DNA from: Clostridia bacterium
GTDB taxonomy: Bacteria > Bacillota_A > Clostridia > Christensenellales > Aristaeellaceae
Assembly: GCA_017481065.1 (NCBI GenBank)
Contig: JAFUPT010000099.1
Coordinates: 1 to 13,348 of the forward strand
Direction: 5' to 3'
DNA: 13,348 nt
Part shown: positions 1-6,330 of the stretch, one piece after another
Layout: each line of letters starts with the position of its first letter
Numbering within the stretch: position 1 is the stretch's first letter
The notes under the pieces: generated by a model
What the model was told of the DNA's origin: nothing
Database searches by the model: none
Seen by the model: the letters and a program-made list of their open reading frames with translations, nothing else
Made by a program: the position numbers and the translations under genes

Positions 1-51
1 CCCAGTTTTCGCCGTGAGAGGGCGACGTCTTAACCGCTTGACCATGGAGGC
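1..51 (-). tRNA. tRNA-Glu (anticodon CTC), 3' part cut off by window edge
   Basis: Read on the minus strand, the acceptor 5' side is GCCTCCA, followed by TG, a D-arm with GTCAAGCGGTTAAGAC, and an anticodon arm TCGCC/CTCTCAC/GGCGA. The loop gives anticodon CTC, which reads GAG. The D-arm is typical of bacterial tRNA-Glu. The variable loop begins before the window edge and the T-arm and 3' acceptor are missing, so only the 5' two thirds can be seen. It lies 4 nt downstream of the tRNA-Gln CCA end and is almost certainly co-transcribed with it. Confidence 0.9.
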
Positions 52-55
52 ATAT

Positions 56-129
56 TGGCTGCCGAACTAGGATTCGAACCTAGACAATACGAGTCAGAGT
101 CGTAGGTGCTACCATTACACAATTCGGCA
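56..129 (-). tRNA. tRNA-Gln (anticodon CTG)
   Basis: A complete cloverleaf can be drawn on the minus strand. The acceptor is TGCCGAA paired with TTCGGCA, with discriminator G and an encoded CCA (56-58). The anticodon stem is TACGA/TCGTA with loop CTCTGAC, giving anticodon CTG (plus-strand CAG at 95-97). The T-arm is CTAGG-TTCGAAT-CCTAG. The tRNA reads CAG glutamine codons. It is the first gene of a minus-strand tRNA operon that continues into tRNA-Glu and past the window edge. Confidence 0.95.
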
Positions 130-169
130 ATCTGTCAACCGGGCGCGACGCACCCGACCGACGCATATT

Positions 170-198
170 ATTATACGACTCTGCCGGGCAATTGTCAA
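170..198 (-). promoter_or_regulatory. SigA promoter of the tRNA-Gln/tRNA-Glu operon
   Basis: On the minus strand a perfect -35 TTGACA (193-198) is separated by 17 bp from a perfect -10 TATAAT (170-175). Initiation is expected near 163, leaving a leader of about 34 nt before the mature tRNA-Gln 5' end. The leader can form a short GC-rich hairpin (140-156). Full consensus fits a strongly expressed stable-RNA operon. Confidence 0.88.
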
Positions 199-284
199 TA
201 GGGAAACGCAACTTTTTTTGCTTTTAACTTTCTGGACAGAATATCCTGCAACCAATTAAATGTTGGTAAATGATGCAAAAATAC

Positions 285-313
285 TTGCAACTGGGTTAAA
301 AGCGGAGTATGCT
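285..313 (+). promoter_or_regulatory. Possible promoter of the HPr-like gene
   Basis: TTGCAA (285-290) and TATGCT (308-313) are spaced by 17 bp. Each matches 4 of 6 consensus positions, so the call is weak. An AT-rich TATTAT (314-319) lies just downstream but has no good -35 at normal distance. The lack of another gene between the divergent tRNA promoter and this one requires a promoter somewhere here. Confidence 0.4.
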
Positions 314-365
314 TATTATAGCTAGTCGTGCCGAGAAACGGCGCGCATCAAAGGGGATCGTAGAA

Positions 366-596
366 ATGAAAGCTGTCAACATCAAACTCTCTCTGGCGGA
401 GAATGTGAAGTACTTCGTCAACATCGCCAACAAGTATCCTTACGATGTGGACCTGCGCGTGGGCCGTCACGTTGTGGATGGCAAGAGCATCCTGGGCATT
501 TTCAGCCTGGATCTTTCCAAGCCGATCACGCTGGAAGTCTACTCCGACCATTGCGATGATCTGATGGAAGAGCTGAAGCCCTTCATCATCGGCTGA
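366..596 (+). CDS. HPr-like protein lacking the phosphorylatable histidine
   Basis: 76 residues, about the length of HPr. An ungapped alignment to Bacillus HPr can be made around the regulatory serine: KSILGIFSL (40-48) matches KSIMGVMSL, placing Ser41 at the Ser46 site, and KYPYDVDL matches KYDADVNL. In the same alignment His15 falls on Leu10 and Arg17 on Glu12, so the PTS phosphotransfer site is absent. The protein therefore probably cannot carry phosphate between EI and EIIA; a regulatory role like that of Crh is an inference. The start at 366 is chosen because AGGGG at about 352-356 precedes it; an upstream ATG at 309 overlaps the likely promoter and lacks a Shine-Dalgarno sequence. It is monocistronic, between a promoter region and a strong terminator. 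Confidence 0.88.
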   Translation: MKAVNIKLSLAENVKYFVNIANKYPYDVDLRVGRHVVDGKSILGIFSLDLSKPITLEVYSDHCDDLMEELKPFIIG

Positions 597-609
597 GGAA
601 CGAATTCAA

Positions 610-640
610 CCCTCCGAAATGCGGTTTCGGAGGGTTTTTT
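610..640 (+). terminator. Rho-independent terminator of the HPr-like gene
   Basis: Perfect 10-bp stem CCCTCCGAAA (610-619) with TTTCGGAGGG (625-634), a 5-nt loop and six T residues (635-640), starting 13 nt after the stop codon. Confidence 0.93.
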
Positions 641-673
641 GTGTATCTGAAAATCTGCGAAAGGCAAAAGGAA

Positions 674-698
674 GGCCCGGAGAGGAAAGCTCCGGGCC
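674..698 (-). terminator. Terminator of the htrA-like gene
   Basis: Perfect 9-bp stem GGCCCGGAG (674-682) with CTCCGGGCC (690-698) and a 7-nt loop. On the minus strand it follows the protease stop at 711 and is trailed by TTCCTTTTG. On the plus strand it is followed by GGTTTTAT, so it may work in both directions between the convergent genes. Confidence 0.75.
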
Positions 699-710
699 GG
701 TTTTATGGGA

Positions 711-1970
711 TTAATTTTCAATTTCAGCGGGCAGTTCGAGGGTGACATCCACGGTGATATAATCATAGCCGCCGCCGACGGAGAGATCGGTCACCACGCC
801 GGACTGGCCGGACTGCTGCTGGCCATCCTCATAGCCATAGCCGAAGCCGAAATCATAGCCGAAATAGCCGCCGAAGGGATTATAGCTGTTGTAATTCTGC
901 TGCTGGATGGGATAGACATTGTTGTAGCGCACGACGGTGAGGGTGACGGTATCGCCCGCCTGGAACTTATCCAGCACGGCGGTGAGCTCGCGGAAGGTGG
1001 TCACGCGCTCGCCATTGACGGCATAAATGAAATCATACAGCTTGAGGCCTGCGCGATCGGCGGGGCCGCCTTCGTTGATTTCATAGATGCACACGCTGGC
1101 CGGCGGATAATTGCCCATGGGCTCATCGGGACCTTCATAATCGCTCACGGAGATGCCCATCTGCGGGCGGATGACCTTGCCATTTTCAATCAGCTGCATG
1201 GCGATGGGATAGGCGGAATCGATCGGAATGGCGAAGCTGAGGCCCTCGTAGCTCACGCCGGCCTTCTTCAGGGTGTTGATGCCGATGAGCTCGCCCTTAT
1301 AATTGAACAGGCCGCCGCCGGAACTGCCGGAATTGATGGCCGCATCATGCTGGATGTAATCCACATTGCGGCTGGTGTTATCGGAATACACATCGGATCT
1401 CTCCAGCGCGGATACGATGCCCTGGGTAACGGAATTGACCAGGCCGCTGGGATTGCCGATTGCGATGGCGGTGCTGCCCACGATGATGTTCGCGGAGGAA
1501 CCGACGGTCACCGGCACCAGCTGATTTTCATCCCCGTTTACCCTCAGCACAGCCATATCGGTGGCATCGTCCGCGCCGACCAGGTGGGCTTCCACCTTAT
1601 CGCCGGAGGGCATCAGGATCTTGTAGCTATCGGAGGCTTCCACAACATGGTTGTTGGTGAGGATGTAACCGCCCTCTGCAATTACCACGCCGCTGCCCTG
1701 GGCATACATGGTTTCCTCAACATTTCCGGTGTTGCGGTTCCACTCCTGGATGTAGCCGATCACGCCCACTACGGAATTGGCGTTCCTCTGCATTACATAA
1801 ATTGCCGGGCTGGGATCGCCTGCCGGCTCAGATACCATTGTGACCTCGGCATTCGCCGCCGCATTCTTCACAAAGATACCGGCGTTCACGCCCACCAAGC
1901 CGAATGCGCACACCAGCGCAAGGCTTGTGATCCAAATCAATACGCGATGGGAATTCATTCTGCGTTTCAT
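711..1970 (-). CDS. htrA: HtrA/DegP-family membrane-anchored serine protease with PDZ domain
   Basis: 419 residues. An N-terminal hydrophobic segment (about 9-31) after a basic start is a signal anchor or uncleaved signal, placing the protease outside the membrane. The S1C trypsin-like domain has His108 (TNNHVV), Asp138 (DATDMAVL) and Ser217 (NSGSSGGGLFN), a complete triad. The Ser motif reads GSSGGG, where the family usually has GNSGGP. A PDZ domain follows (about 268-348 plus a final strand near 403-412). Inserted in it is an unusual Tyr/Gly/Gln-rich stretch (about 349-400). The family degrades or refolds misfolded envelope proteins. The start is supported by AAGGAGAGG upstream of ATG 1970. 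It is monocistronic with its own promoter and terminator. Promoter elements suggest stress control. Confidence in family is high; the exact paralogue (HtrA, HtrB or YycK type) cannot be assigned. Confidence 0.93.
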   Translation of the reverse strand: MKRRMNSHRVLIWITSLALVCAFGLVGVNAGIFVKNAAANAEVTMVSEPAGDPSPAIYVMQRNANSVVGVIGYIQEWNRNTGNVEETMYAQGSGVVIAEGGYILTNNHVVEASDSYKILMPSGDKVEAHLVGADDATDMAVLRVNGDENQLVPVTVGSSANIIVGSTAIAIGNPSGLVNSVTQGIVSALERSDVYSDNTSRNVDYIQHDAAINSGSSGGGLFNYKGELIGINTLKKAGVSYEGLSFAIPIDSAYPIAMQLIENGKVIRPQMGISVSDYEGPDEPMGNYPPASVCIYEINEGGPADRAGLKLYDFIYAVNGERVTTFRELTAVLDKFQAGDTVTLTVVRYNNVYPIQQQNYNSYNPFGGYFGYDFGFGYGYEDGQQQSGQSGVVTDLSVGGGYDYITVDVTLELPAEIEN

Positions 1971-1999
1971 TTTTTTCCTCTCCTTTTATATAGTAAATT

Positions 2000-2009
2000 T
2001 TGTATACAA
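2000..2009. promoter_or_regulatory. Palindrome in the htrA leader
   Basis: TTGTATACAA is a perfect 10-bp palindrome in the htrA 5' leader, between the predicted start of transcription and the ribosome binding site. It could be a repressor site; no factor can be named. Confidence 0.3.
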
Positions 2010-2014
2010 TCGCC

Positions 2015-2029
2015 TGTTCCCTTGGAACA
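2015..2029. promoter_or_regulatory. Inverted repeat at the htrA transcription start
   Basis: TGTTCC-CTT-GGAACA is a perfect 6-bp inverted repeat with a 3-bp spacer. It sits about 6 bp past the -10 box, so it covers the expected start of transcription, a classical operator position. The factor is unknown. Confidence 0.45.
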
Positions 2030-2034
2030 ATTTT

Positions 2035-2063
2035 ATTATAGGGCGCTGGTCAGGGAAAGTCAA
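2035..2063 (-). promoter_or_regulatory. SigA promoter of the htrA-like gene
   Basis: On the minus strand, -35 TTGACT (2058-2063) and -10 TATAAT (2035-2040) are separated by 17 bp. Five of six and six of six positions match consensus. Transcription would start near 2028, about 58 nt before the ATG. Confidence 0.85.
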
Positions 2064-2064
2064 T
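2048..2064 (+). promoter_or_regulatory. CtsR-like heptad direct repeat over the htrA -35 box
   Basis: GGTCAGG-GAA-AGTCAAT resembles the CtsR operator (two RGTCAAA heptads separated by NAN): 5 of 7 and 6 of 7 heptad positions match, the 3-bp spacing is right and the middle spacer base is A. It overlaps the -35 element and spacer of the htrA promoter, so binding would block transcription. CtsR is the class III heat-shock repressor of many Firmicutes. No ctsR gene is in the window, so this is a candidate only. Confidence 0.4.
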
Positions 2065-2118
2065 GAACAAACATGCCGTAAATTATGAACAATCCGCAAA
2101 CGTTGCGCCAAGGGAGGA

Positions 2119-2334
2119 GACGCTGGAGGAACGTTGGGGCTCTGCCCTCTGGACCCCCGCCAAGGGGGATGATCCCCCTTGGAACCCTCAGTAAAGCAAA
2201 TCGTGCCGAACGGCGGCACGATTTGCAAAAATATTCTTCTGCGATGCGCAGCATCGCTTACAGAGGGGTCCAGGGGAGGGAGACCGAAGGTCGACTAGCG
2301 GCGGGAACAGCGTCCCCGCCGTCCTCCCAACGCC
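2119..2334 (+). repeat. Compound hairpin repeat, copy A
   Basis: Bounded by imperfect inverted ends (GACGCTGGAGGAACG at 2119-2133; CGTCCTCCCAACGCC at 2320-2334). Inside are an inner hairpin with an 11-bp stem (2160-2170 with 2172-2182), core hairpin 1 with a 12-bp stem (2196-2207 with 2215-2226), an AAAATATT box, core hairpin 2 (2241-2247 with 2251-2257), the conserved TACAGAGGGGTCCAGGGG, and a hairpin at 2299-2321. It fills the gap between the DUF378 stop and the htrA promoter. Compared with the other copies, its right arm is divergent and its outer left hairpin is weak. Confidence 0.85.
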
Positions 2335-2340
2335 TGCCCG

Positions 2341-2562
2341 TCAGCTCCGCGCAGTTGCCTCGCTGTTTTCGTTGTGGCGCTCGCGGAAGAGCAGGGAGAT
2401 GCACCACAGGGCGGCAATGCCCACGATGGTGTAAATCACGCGGCTGATCACCGCGTTCTGGCCGCCGCAGATGTAGGCCACGAGATCAAACTGGAAAAGA
2501 CCCACCAGCAGCCAATTGATGCCGCCGATGATGGTAAGAATCAGGGAAGTACGATCCAACAT
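2341..2562 (-). CDS. DUF378 family small membrane protein
   Basis: 73 residues. Two hydrophobic segments (about 5-26 and 38-58) flank a short loop, and the motif TIIGGINWLLVGLFQFDLVA (10-29) is the signature of DUF378 (YuzA-like) proteins. The C-terminal tail is polar and charged. Family function is unknown. The start at 2562 is supported by AGGAGG 8 nt upstream; an in-frame upstream ATG at 2610 lacks this support. A perfect small hairpin (2584-2600) sits in the leader just before the ribosome binding site. It is divergent from spoIIE, and compound repeat copy A begins 6 nt after its stop. Confidence 0.9.
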   Translation of the reverse strand: MLDRTSLILTIIGGINWLLVGLFQFDLVAYICGGQNAVISRVIYTIVGIAALWCISLLFRERHNENSEATARS

Positions 2563-2583
2563 GAAGAATTCCTCCTTTTCTTT

Positions 2584-2600
2584 CCTGCGTATTTCGCAGG
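2584..2600 (-). promoter_or_regulatory. Leader hairpin before the DUF378 gene
   Basis: CCTGCG (2584-2589) pairs with CGCAGG (2595-2600) around a 5-nt loop. It lies only a few nt upstream of the AGGAGG of the DUF378 gene and could affect mRNA stability or translation. It is not followed by a T-run on the minus strand, so it is not a good terminator. Confidence 0.35.
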
Positions 2601-2641
2601 CCGAGATCATTGTTGCCAGAAATTCGCAGTTTCATACGTTC

Positions 2642-2669
2642 TTGCAGGCAATTGCGCCACATAGATAAT
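2642..2669 (+). promoter_or_regulatory. Possible promoter of spoIIE
   Basis: TTGCAG (2642-2647), 16-bp spacer, GATAAT (2664-2669). The -10 matches 5 of 6 positions and the -35 only 3 of 6. In Bacillus, spoIIE is activated by Spo0A at a SigA promoter with a poor -35, so a weak -35 is not surprising. No full Spo0A box was found. Confidence 0.4.
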
Positions 2670-2699
2670 TCCCACTTCGAATTTGGGGAGGTCGGAATT

Positions 2700-5006
2700 A
2701 TGCTGCGAGTGCTTCGTTGGGAGGAAAACCTGGGGAACCTGGCCGGAGTTCGGAATTTTACGCGCCGGCTGGCGCGGCCGCTGCTGCTGGTGGGCATGAT
2801 GTTTTTGCTGATGCGCGCGGAAATCCTGTTCGGCTGCGCGCCGCTGGCCGCTGCGCTGATGGCGGCGGGCCTTGCTGCCGGCGAGAGCCCGGCAGCGCTG
2901 GTGGCGGGCTGCCTGCTGGGCATGTTCCGGCTGCCGCTGACCAGCATTTCCGTCCTCCCGGCGATCAGCTGCGCGGCGGTACTGGGCGGGGAAATCCTGT
3001 TTTCCGCCATTCCCCGGCTGAAAAATGCTGCGCCGGAGAGCCGGGTATGCGGTATCGCGGGCTTCGCGGTGCTGATTCCGGCGCTGGTCAAGGCCGGGGG
3101 CTACATGAACGAATCCGCCATGGCGGCGGCATGCGCGGCGATCGCGGCGGCGGCTGCGCCGTTCTTCCTGCCTGCGCTGCAAATTCGGGCAAAGCGGCGA
3201 AAATTGATGCTGCAGGAGCGCGTTGGAGCGCTGCTGCTGGCGGCCGCATGCCTCTGCGGGGTGCAGAATTTGTTCCCGCCGCTGGCCTCGGGCTTTGCAA
3301 ACCTGATGCTGCTCCTCTCCCCCGGTGCGGGCATGGGCGTGCTGGCCGGGCTTGCCCTCGCCGCAGGCGGAGCCGGACTCGCGCGGCTCGCGCCACTGTC
3401 CCTCTGCGGATTGGTTTGCGGATGCAGGCTCTTTGCCGAGCGATGGCAGAGGGCGCTTGCGCTGTGCCTATCATCGGCGGCGTGGCAGCTGGCGGCCCGG
3501 GGCTCCCCGGATGAAATCCTCTATGCCGCGCTGGCAGGCATCATATTTTTGATATTTCCCGCTGATTTTCTGCGCCGCGCACAGCTAATCGCCGCGCCGG
3601 AAGTGGTTAACCCCTGCGATCCGGACCGGGTTGCCCGGGAAGTGACCGCCGAATCCCAGCGCAGGCTGCGCTCCCTGGGCGACGCCTTTGCCGATATGGC
3701 GGAGAGCTGCACCGCGCCCACCGATGTGCCCGGCGAGCAGGAGCTGATCTGCGAAATGCGCAGCCGGCTCTGCACTGATTGTCCCGGCTATTCCGCCTGC
3801 TGGACGGGCGATGAAAACCGGGCGGTGCGCTTCCTCTGCCAATTGATCACAGAAGCGCTCGACCGGGTGGACGCGCCCCCGGGCATGCGGGTGCTGTTTT
3901 CCGACGGGGAAATTCCGCCGGATGTGCTGCGCGTATGCCGCAGGGGGCGGCTGATTCCCGACCGGCTCGGCCTGCTCCTTCGGGATTTTGCCGAGAAGCG
4001 CCGCGCGGAGATCAAGCGCTGCGCCACGGGACAATTGCTTTCCGTGCAGCTTACCCAGGCGCGGGAGATTTTATATGACCTTGCGGAAAAACAGGCCGCG
4101 CCGGTGAGCTTCCACGGCCCCCGGCTGGAGCAATTGAACGCCGCGCTGGACAGCGCCGGCCTCACCGGCTGCGAGGCTGCGGCGCTGGGCTTTGAAAATG
4201 CGGAGATACGCCTCACCCGCCCCGGCGAATGGACCCGGGACGAGGTGCAGCGGGCGAGCGCCGCCCTCGCGAAGGCCTTCGGCGGCGGCTTTACCCCGGA
4301 ACTGCGGGGCGATGCGCTGCTCTTTGCCCAGCATCCCCGGCTGATGGTGGATACGGGCGTAAGCTGCCAATCCGGCGTGGCGGGGGAAGTTTCCGGCGAC
4401 AGCCACCTTACAAAAATGCTGGGCAGGAACAAGCTGGTGCTGATGCTCTCCGACGGCATGGGCAGCGGCGAAGCCGCCGCCGGGGAGAGCATGGAAACCC
4501 TGCGTCTGCTCTGGAAATTCCTCTGCGCGGGCATTTCCCGGCCCCTCGCCCTGGAAACCGTGAACCAGCAGATGCTGATGCGCAGCGGCGAGGATATGTA
4601 TGCCACTGTGGACCTCTGCGTAATCGATTTGAACACCGGCCTTGCGGAATTTTCCAAGCTGGCCGCCTGCCGCACCCTGATCCTGCGGGGCGGCGAAGTG
4701 CTGCGCATTGAGGGCGGCAGGCTCCCCCTCGGAATCCTCGAAAGGGTGCAGCCTGCGGTGAGCCGGGTAAAGCTGCGGCCGGGAGATGTGATCGTGATGG
4801 GCTCGGACGGCGTGATGGAGGTGGGCGACGGCATGATGATCGAGCGCATCGCCCGGCTCAATTCCGCCTGCGAGCCGGAACAGCTGGCCAGCGAGCTGGT
4901 GCGCGAGGCCGGAATCCGCCGCTCCCGCTCCCGCACCGATGATCTCACCTGCATCTGCGCCCGAATCCAGCTGGCCGCCACCGAAAAGCGGAGGAGAAGC
5001 GGTTAA
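2700..5006 (+). CDS. spoIIE: Stage II sporulation protein E (PP2C-type phosphatase)
   Basis: 768 residues, close to the Bacillus protein (about 830). The N-terminal 300 residues are very hydrophobic, fitting the family's multi-pass membrane domain. A middle region carries a Cys cluster (Cys351, 358, 361, 367). The C-terminal PP2C phosphatase domain shows its metal-site motifs: Asp551 and Asp567 (SGDS), Asp585 (LSDGMGSGE), Asp703 (GSDGVME) and Asp747-Asp748 (RTDDLT). SpoIIE dephosphorylates SpoIIAA to release SigF in the forespore and acts in asymmetric septation with FtsZ. The start at 2700 has GGGGAGG (2685-2691) at good spacing. The gene is monocistronic, divergent from DUF378. All catalytic acidic residues are present, so it appears functional and marks a spore-forming host. 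Confidence 0.95.
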   Translation: MLRVLRWEENLGNLAGVRNFTRRLARPLLLVGMMFLLMRAEILFGCAPLAAALMAAGLAAGESPAALVAGCLLGMFRLPLTSISVLPAISCAAVLGGEILFSAIPRLKNAAPESRVCGIAGFAVLIPALVKAGGYMNESAMAAACAAIAAAAAPFFLPALQIRAKRRKLMLQERVGALLLAAACLCGVQNLFPPLASGFANLMLLLSPGAGMGVLAGLALAAGGAGLARLAPLSLCGLVCGCRLFAERWQRALALCLSSAAWQLAARGSPDEILYAALAGIIFLIFPADFLRRAQLIAAPEVVNPCDPDRVAREVTAESQRRLRSLGDAFADMAESCTAPTDVPGEQELICEMRSRLCTDCPGYSACWTGDENRAVRFLCQLITEALDRVDAPPGMRVLFSDGEIPPDVLRVCRRGRLIPDRLGLLLRDFAEKRRAEIKRCATGQLLSVQLTQAREILYDLAEKQAAPVSFHGPRLEQLNAALDSAGLTGCEAAALGFENAEIRLTRPGEWTRDEVQRASAALAKAFGGGFTPELRGDALLFAQHPRLMVDTGVSCQSGVAGEVSGDSHLTKMLGRNKLVLMLSDGMGSGEAAAGESMETLRLLWKFLCAGISRPLALETVNQQMLMRSGEDMYATVDLCVIDLNTGLAEFSKLAACRTLILRGGEVLRIEGGRLPLGILERVQPAVSRVKLRPGDVIVMGSDGVMEVGDGMMIERIARLNSACEPEQLASELVREAGIRRSRSRTDDLTCICARIQLAATEKRRRSG

Positions 5007-5020
5007 AGCCGCCTTTCTCC
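4991..5020 (+). terminator. Weak terminator-like hairpin over the spoIIE stop
   Basis: GGAGAAGCGG pairs imperfectly with CCGCCTTTCTCC around the stop codon (two unpaired bases on the right arm). The tail is CT-rich and not a clean T-run. It may attenuate transcription before the MFS gene but is not a standard terminator. Confidence 0.25.
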
Positions 5021-5049
5021 TTGCCTTTCTCCCCTACCTATGTTAAAAT
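5021..5049 (+). promoter_or_regulatory. Probable promoter of the MFS transporter gene
   Basis: TTGCCT (5021-5026) and TAAAAT (5044-5049) are separated by 17 bp, with 4 of 6 and 5 of 6 consensus matches. They sit in the short gap after spoIIE, about 32 nt before the MFS start codon. Confidence 0.55.
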
Positions 5050-5080
5050 CTTCCCTAGAAACACAAAGGAGCGTGATTCC

Positions 5081-6262
5081 ATGCAGGCAACGGATTCCCG
5101 GCGTGCGCTGAAATGGCTCACCGGCGCAATTTTTCTCCTGGTATGCGGCTTTTCCATGTGCAGCAACATCATCGGCGTCACCATGGACCCCATGATCGGC
5201 GCCTTCTCCCTCACCGGTGCGAGCCAGGGCCTGATGACCAGCATGATCAACCTCGGCAGCACCCTGCCGCTGCTGGTGATCCCGCTCTTGCAGGGCCGGG
5301 TGCACAAAACCTGGCTCATTATCTTCGGAGGAATCCTGCAGGTGTTTATGCTGGTGCTCACCGGCATGGCGCAGAGCGTTCCCGTGCTGCTGGCAGCCTG
5401 CGCGCTGCTGGGCGCGGGCAATAATTTCACCGATTCCTGCGTGAACAGCTACATTGTGGACCTGCATCCCACCGAGAGCACCCGCTACCTCGGCCTGCTC
5501 CATGGCTTCTTCGGCGTGGGCGGCCTGATCACGCCCCTGCTGATCAGCGCCATCATCGGCGCATCCGGCTGGCGCGCCGCTTATTATGTGGCTGCGGTAA
5601 TCTTCGCCGTGATCTGCGCGGTATTTACCTGGGTTTCTCTAAAGAACCGCCGCCGGGTCATGGGCGTGGCTCCCGCCAGCGAAGCGCCCATCACCAAGGC
5701 GATGTTCAAGGCCTACTTCAGCACCCGCCGCAACCTGATGCTGCTGGGCGCGATCATCTTTTACGCCGCATCCCAGCTGGGCCTGGTCAACTGGGTGGTG
5801 CGCTATATGAGCGTGCGCTTTGATAATGCCGAGCTCGGCTCCATCTGCATGTCCGCCTACTGGATCTGCACCGCCATCTGCCGCATCTTCTCCTCCCGGC
5901 TGCCCTTCGCACCTCACAAGATGATGGTGTTCGGCGCTGCGGGCGCGGGCGTGTTCCACTTCATCGGCGTGATTTCCGGAAATCCCATCGTGATGCTCAT
6001 CTGCACCGGCTTGCTGGGCCTGGTCAGCGGGCTCTGCATCCCGGTGATCGTGGGCGAAGCCGCCCTCGGCAATGAGGATAAAACCGCCCTCTCCACCGCC
6101 GCCCTCTTTTTGCTGATGGGCCTCTCCCGCATGCTGATGCCCCTGCTGATGGGCGCGGTTGCCGCCGATTCCATCACCAACGCCATGCTGCTGCCCGCCG
6201 GCGCGGCCATCATCTCAGCAGTTTTCTGCCACCTGGCCAACCGGGACCGCCCCGCACAATAA
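5081..6262 (+). CDS. Major facilitator superfamily transporter
   Basis: 393 residues with about 12 hydrophobic segments in two halves, joined by a basic central loop after residue 190 (KNRRRVMG). After the second segment comes a short QGRVHK loop in place of the MFS motif A. The segment RYLGLLHGFFGVGGLITP (about 135-152) recalls sugar-type MFS carriers of the FucP group, so a sugar or polyol substrate is plausible but not shown. The start at 5081 is supported by AAAGGAG (5065-5071). The next gene is a sugar-phosphate isomerase 68 nt downstream, which fits a sugar uptake context, although that gene has its own promoter. The substrate cannot be read from sequence. Confidence 0.85.
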   Translation: MQATDSRRALKWLTGAIFLLVCGFSMCSNIIGVTMDPMIGAFSLTGASQGLMTSMINLGSTLPLLVIPLLQGRVHKTWLIIFGGILQVFMLVLTGMAQSVPVLLAACALLGAGNNFTDSCVNSYIVDLHPTESTRYLGLLHGFFGVGGLITPLLISAIIGASGWRAAYYVAAVIFAVICAVFTWVSLKNRRRVMGVAPASEAPITKAMFKAYFSTRRNLMLLGAIIFYAASQLGLVNWVVRYMSVRFDNAELGSICMSAYWICTAICRIFSSRLPFAPHKMMVFGAAGAGVFHFIGVISGNPIVMLICTGLLGLVSGLCIPVIVGEAALGNEDKTALSTAALFLLMGLSRMLMPLLMGAVAADSITNAMLLPAGAAIISAVFCHLANRDRPAQ

Positions 6263-6265
6263 GGC

Positions 6266-6294
6266 TTGTATTTAACCGGATTTTATCGTATAAT
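6266..6294 (+). promoter_or_regulatory. Promoter of the RpiB-like isomerase gene
   Basis: A perfect TATAAT (6289-6294) is 17 bp downstream of TTGTAT (6266-6271), whose first three bases match the -35 consensus. The -35 begins 3 nt after the MFS stop codon. The isomerase can thus be expressed independently of the transporter. Confidence 0.65.
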
Positions 6295-6330
6295 AAGTAC
6301 AAATGATTTAACAATGGAGGACTGATCAAT

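Noticed and set aside
705..2066. Long plus-strand open frame opposite the htrA-like gene
   Set aside because: Low-complexity Ile/Ala/Gly/His-rich translation typical of the antisense of a GC-rich gene; no ribosome binding site or family motifs, and the minus-strand frame encodes an intact protease.
2085..2447. 120-codon frame across the region of repeat copy A
   Set aside because: Runs through hairpins of the repeat, has no Shine-Dalgarno sequence, and its translation resembles the spurious frames of the other repeat copies.
2676..2681. TTCGAA near the spoIIE start as a Spo0A box
   Set aside because: Only 5 of 7 positions of TGTCGAA match in either direction and it lies downstream of the predicted -10, so it is not convincing.
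3788..4981. Long minus-strand frame opposite spoIIE
   Set aside because: Ser/Arg-rich antisense translation without motifs; spoIIE is intact on the plus strand.
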